Below, in pieces: positions 5,424 to 7,250 of a DNA stretch of 7,250 nucleotides; positions within the stretch are counted from its first letter, which is position 1; every line of letters starts with the position of its first letter. Position numbers and translations under genes: made by a program. Origin of the DNA: Phycisphaerae bacterium (GTDB lineage: Bacteria > Planctomycetota > Phycisphaerae > SM23-33); the NCBI GenBank assembly GCA_030628445.1, contig DAOVQV010000069.1:1-7250 (forward strand). The letters are read 5' to 3'. Under the pieces are notes generated by a model that did not search any database, was not told the origin of the DNA, and was given only the letters and a program-made list of their open reading frames with translations.

Positions 5424-6659
5424 TCACTTCCGCCCCTTCAGCGCCTGCGAGACCTCGTCGATCAGTTGGTTCTCTCTTTCGTTGCGGTACTTCATCCCGG
5501 TAAGCGGTAGGACCTTCTCGCCCAGCTGGGGAGCGGGATGGGTCGTGACGCGCGCCCATTCGGGGATCTCCAGCGGCTCGGGGATTGTGGAGTACTGATC
5601 GCGATTCTCCGGTGGCAGAATGTTCCCCGCGACGTACAAGTCGCCCATCTTGTTGGCGGTGTTGACGGTTCCTTGGGGGAGGTCCTCGTCGGGGCCACGA
5701 TCAGCGTAGTCCGGGCCTGGATCCCACCCGTAAATCAGAGCGGCTTCTTGTCTGACGTCGGCGGGGCAGAAGACGTTGTTGATAATGTTTGCGTTAACCG
5801 ACCTTTCGCCCGGCTCGTTCTTGACCCGCATACCGTAATGGTCCCACCCGTACACGACATTGTTAACGTAATCGAAACGCCTGATCCAACCACGCAACTG
5901 CGGATTCCTCTGGGTGGACCTGGCGTAGACGTTGTGATGAAACGATATGCCCTTTCGCCGGTAGTCGTACGGACGGCCGTAAAAGGAGACAAGCGTCGCC
6001 ATGTACGAATCGTAGAACAGGCACCAGGAAACGGTGGCGTTCTCGACGCGGCCCCAGAACGTGGTCTTGTCCTGCAGCCCGTGCATCGTCAGATGATCGA
6101 AGATGATGTTGTAGACCTTATGCCCGCCCCTGCCCCCGGCTGAGATATTCAGGATACGCCACCCAACCTTGTGCTGGGGATACTGTTCCCACAGGCTGGC
6201 GAAACGAAGGTGCGTGAAGATAAAGTCGTGGATGTCTTCGCCCTCCGGCCGGATGTCGAGCGCCCCGTGGTCCTCCTGCGTGTGGGTTATCGTGACCCCC
6301 GGCGCCGGCGCACTGGCCCCGTCGATGGTTATGTAGCTGTACGGAATCCTGATTGTCCCGCTGAGCGTAATAGTCCCGCCGCGTGTGAACTTGATTATCC
6401 GCTTTCCTCCCCCAAGGGCCTTCCGCAGGGTGCAGGGATCTTCCTTGGTCCCGGCGTGGGGATCGTCGGCCGGATCGCCCAGGGCCGGGTCCACCCAGAA
6501 AACTTCCCCGCCCGCTCCGCCGACGGTCCTGCTGCCGAAACCTTCGTACTTCGGCCCGGCGGCGGCCGCCCCGGTTGTCAATGCACACACAAGCACAAAC
6601 GCCAAAAGGATAGGGACGCCCGCGCAATCAACTGTCGATATCACAGCACGTAACCTCAC
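5424..6659 (-). CDS. Secreted pectate lyase-like (PL1-type) parallel beta-helix protein
   Basis: From the GTG at 6659 the protein has 411 residues. Residues 1-34 look like a signal peptide (R2 and R4, hydrophobic core ILLAFVLVCAL, then small residues up to AAAA). The mature start EGFGSRTVGGAGGEVFWV (39-56) is typical of family 1 pectate lyases. Further family-like segments are YITIDGASAPAPGVTI (109-124), IIFDHLTMHGLQD (185-197), an ATVSWCLF strand (208-215) and SFHHNVYARSTQRNPQLRG (239-257), whose arginine (R251 or R256) is the candidate catalytic base. The enzymes cleave polygalacturonate by Ca2+-dependent beta-elimination outside the cytoplasm. The substrate is inferred; Planctomycetota relatives are diverse. 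The start is ambiguous: the GTG at 6644 has GAGG 9 nt upstream, but starting there removes both n-region arginines, so 6659 is kept. An in-frame TGA at 6672-6674 excludes a longer start. It is divergent from the next secreted gene. Confidence 0.85.
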   Translation of the reverse strand: MRLRAVISTVDCAGVPILLAFVLVCALTTGAAAAGPKYEGFGSRTVGGAGGEVFWVDPALGDPADDPHAGTKEDPCTLRKALGGGKRIIKFTRGGTITLSGTIRIPYSYITIDGASAPAPGVTITHTQEDHGALDIRPEGEDIHDFIFTHLRFASLWEQYPQHKVGWRILNISAGGRGGHKVYNIIFDHLTMHGLQDKTTFWGRVENATVSWCLFYDSYMATLVSFYGRPYDYRRKGISFHHNVYARSTQRNPQLRGWIRRFDYVNNVVYGWDHYGMRVKNEPGERSVNANIINNVFCPADVRQEAALIYGWDPGPDYADRGPDEDLPQGTVNTANKMGDLYVAGNILPPENRDQYSTIPEPLEIPEWARVTTHPAPQLGEKVLPLTGMKYRNERENQLIDEVSQALKGRK

Positions 6660-6756
6660 TTTCTTGCCCGATCATTCGCACGTCCCGCCCATGGTACAAC
6701 TTCCCGCCGGTTGGACCTAACCCATTCGACCTTTTTGTCGATCGCCCGCGCAGATA

Positions 6757-6785
6757 ATGTCACGATGAGCGGAATTGTGTAGAAT
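6757..6785 (+). promoter_or_regulatory. Candidate sigma70-type promoter of the LamG-like gene
   Basis: A -35-like box ATGTCA (6757-6762), a 17-bp spacer and a -10 box TAGAAT (6780-6785) place the start near 6792, about 44 nt before the ATG at 6836. The -10 is good and the -35 moderate. No equally clear promoter for the divergent pectate-lyase-like gene was found in the same 176-bp gap (6660-6835). Confidence 0.45.
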
Positions 6786-6835
6786 CATTGTGAGCTTTCC
6801 GGCCCCAAGCGAAACGCAAGTAAGGAGAAGCGAAG

Positions 6836-7250
6836 ATGTCCCCCGTCAGTTTGCACATCGGCTGGGCCGCGCTGGCGTCGCTGATGTTCTTTGCAGTCGC
6901 CGTCGAGGCGTTCGCCCGAGGCGAGGTCCTGCGGTTCGATTTGGACGGGACCGCGGAAGGGACGGTCGGCGGTAAGACCGTCAATGCAAAACTCGGTGAG
7001 GGCGCCAAGTTCGTCGAGGGGCCCGAGGGACGCGGCGTCGAACCGGCAGAAGGCGGGTTCGCCGTCCAAATCCCCGCCGGAGACGCACTGGCGCAGCGGG
7101 CCGGGACACTGGCGTTCGCGTTTCGCCTCTCGCGCACAGACCGGTTCGACCCCAAATCCCGCCGGAAGATTACACTTGTCGACGCGCCGGGTCTGCGCAT
7201 CGAATACAGCGCGGCCAGGTTGTATCTGTCCGTCCCGTGCGCGAAGGTAA
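6836..7250 (+). CDS. Secreted protein with a LamG/concanavalin A-like N-terminus, 3'-truncated
   Basis: The frame opens with ATG at 6836 and stays open for 138 codons to the window edge. The start is well supported by AAGGAG (6822-6827) with an 8-nt spacer. Residues 1-27 form a signal peptide with core WAALASLMFFAVAV and an A-F-A cleavage motif. The mature part begins GEVLRFDLDGTAEGTVGG, continues with an EGRGVEPAEGGFAVQIP segment and then GTLAFAFRLSR. This is the pattern I associate with LamG-type domains in planctomycete surface enzymes (a short strand after the signal, a line naming the element as its full-length form, then GTL.FWFR). A catalytic domain may follow outside the window. Divergent pairing with the pectate-lyase-like gene suggests a shared role in polysaccharide breakdown. 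Overlapping frames in this stretch lack a Shine-Dalgarno sequence and look like shadows. The domain call is tentative; secretion is well supported. Confidence 0.72.
   Translation, partial: MSPVSLHIGWAALASLMFFAVAVEAFARGEVLRFDLDGTAEGTVGGKTVNAKLGEGAKFVEGPEGRGVEPAEGGFAVQIPAGDALAQRAGTLAFAFRLSRTDRFDPKSRRKITLVDAPGLRIEYSAARLYLSVPCAKV

Noticed and set aside
5281..5559. A 92-codon minus-strand reading frame ending in GSRTPVSRMRT
   Set aside because: Its C-terminus is the reverse complement of the tRNA-Glu gene, a well-known spurious ORF pattern, and the rest overlaps the 3' end of the pectate-lyase gene in another frame.
6771..6795. A stretch resembling the lac operator (GGAATTGTGT then ATTGTGAGC)
   Set aside because: The resemblance is partial, the dyad symmetry of the real operator is absent, and no LacI-type gene is present.
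6891..7250. A 119-codon plus-strand frame at the right edge
   Set aside because: It overlaps the frame starting at 6836, which has an ideal Shine-Dalgarno sequence and signal peptide; the 6891 frame is Arg/Ser/Pro-rich with no start signal.

Overview
The window looks like a piece of a high-GC Planctomycetota chromosome, possibly Phycisphaerae-like. The clues are a PEP-CTERM secreted protein, a secreted pectate-lyase-type enzyme, a second secreted protein that opens like a LamG/concanavalin A-like lectin, a YmdB-type phosphoesterase and widely spaced single-gene units. The phylum is inferred from gene content, not from a marker gene. No transposase, integrase, CRISPR array or phage gene is visible, so this reads as ordinary chromosome.

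Layout. Positions 1-233 (+) hold the C-terminus of a TIGR00282/YmdB-type metallophosphoesterase. It converges on a minus-strand block across a short A/T-rich inverted repeat (232-287). That block, in transcription order, has four genes: a PEP-CTERM protein (4946-4221), an enolase-superfamily racemase/epimerase-like enzyme (4080-2917), a soluble PAS histidine kinase (2757-1702) and a sigma54-dependent NtrC-type response regulator (1699-299). The kinase and regulator are separated by 2 nt and form one translationally linked two-component system. The PEP-CTERM gene has its own strong promoter and leader, and a GC-rich terminator hairpin (4154-4187) separates it from the enolase-family gene, which also has its own promoter. 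The 159-bp gap before the kinase carries a cluster of perfect short palindromes.

Positions 5254-5326 (+) encode tRNA-Glu(CTC), preceded by a sigma70-like promoter and, oddly, a terminator-like hairpin. A secreted pectate-lyase-like protein follows on the minus strand (6659-5424). A divergent 176-bp region then leads to a secreted protein on the plus strand (6836 to the window end).

How the genes may work together. The kinase/regulator pair is the only recognisable regulatory module. The regulator has an intact phospho-acceptor Asp, Walker A, GAFTGA loop and Fis-type HTH, so it should activate sigma54 promoters. I found no convincing -24/-12 promoter in the intergenic regions here, so its targets are probably elsewhere. 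The divergent pectate-lyase-like and LamG-like genes may form a small polysaccharide-degradation unit. Three start codons were refined or questioned (PEP-CTERM 4946, enolase-family 4080, pectate lyase 6659 versus 6644). I did not find an obviously novel system; the best leads are the structured intergenic regions and the uncharacterised secreted proteins.
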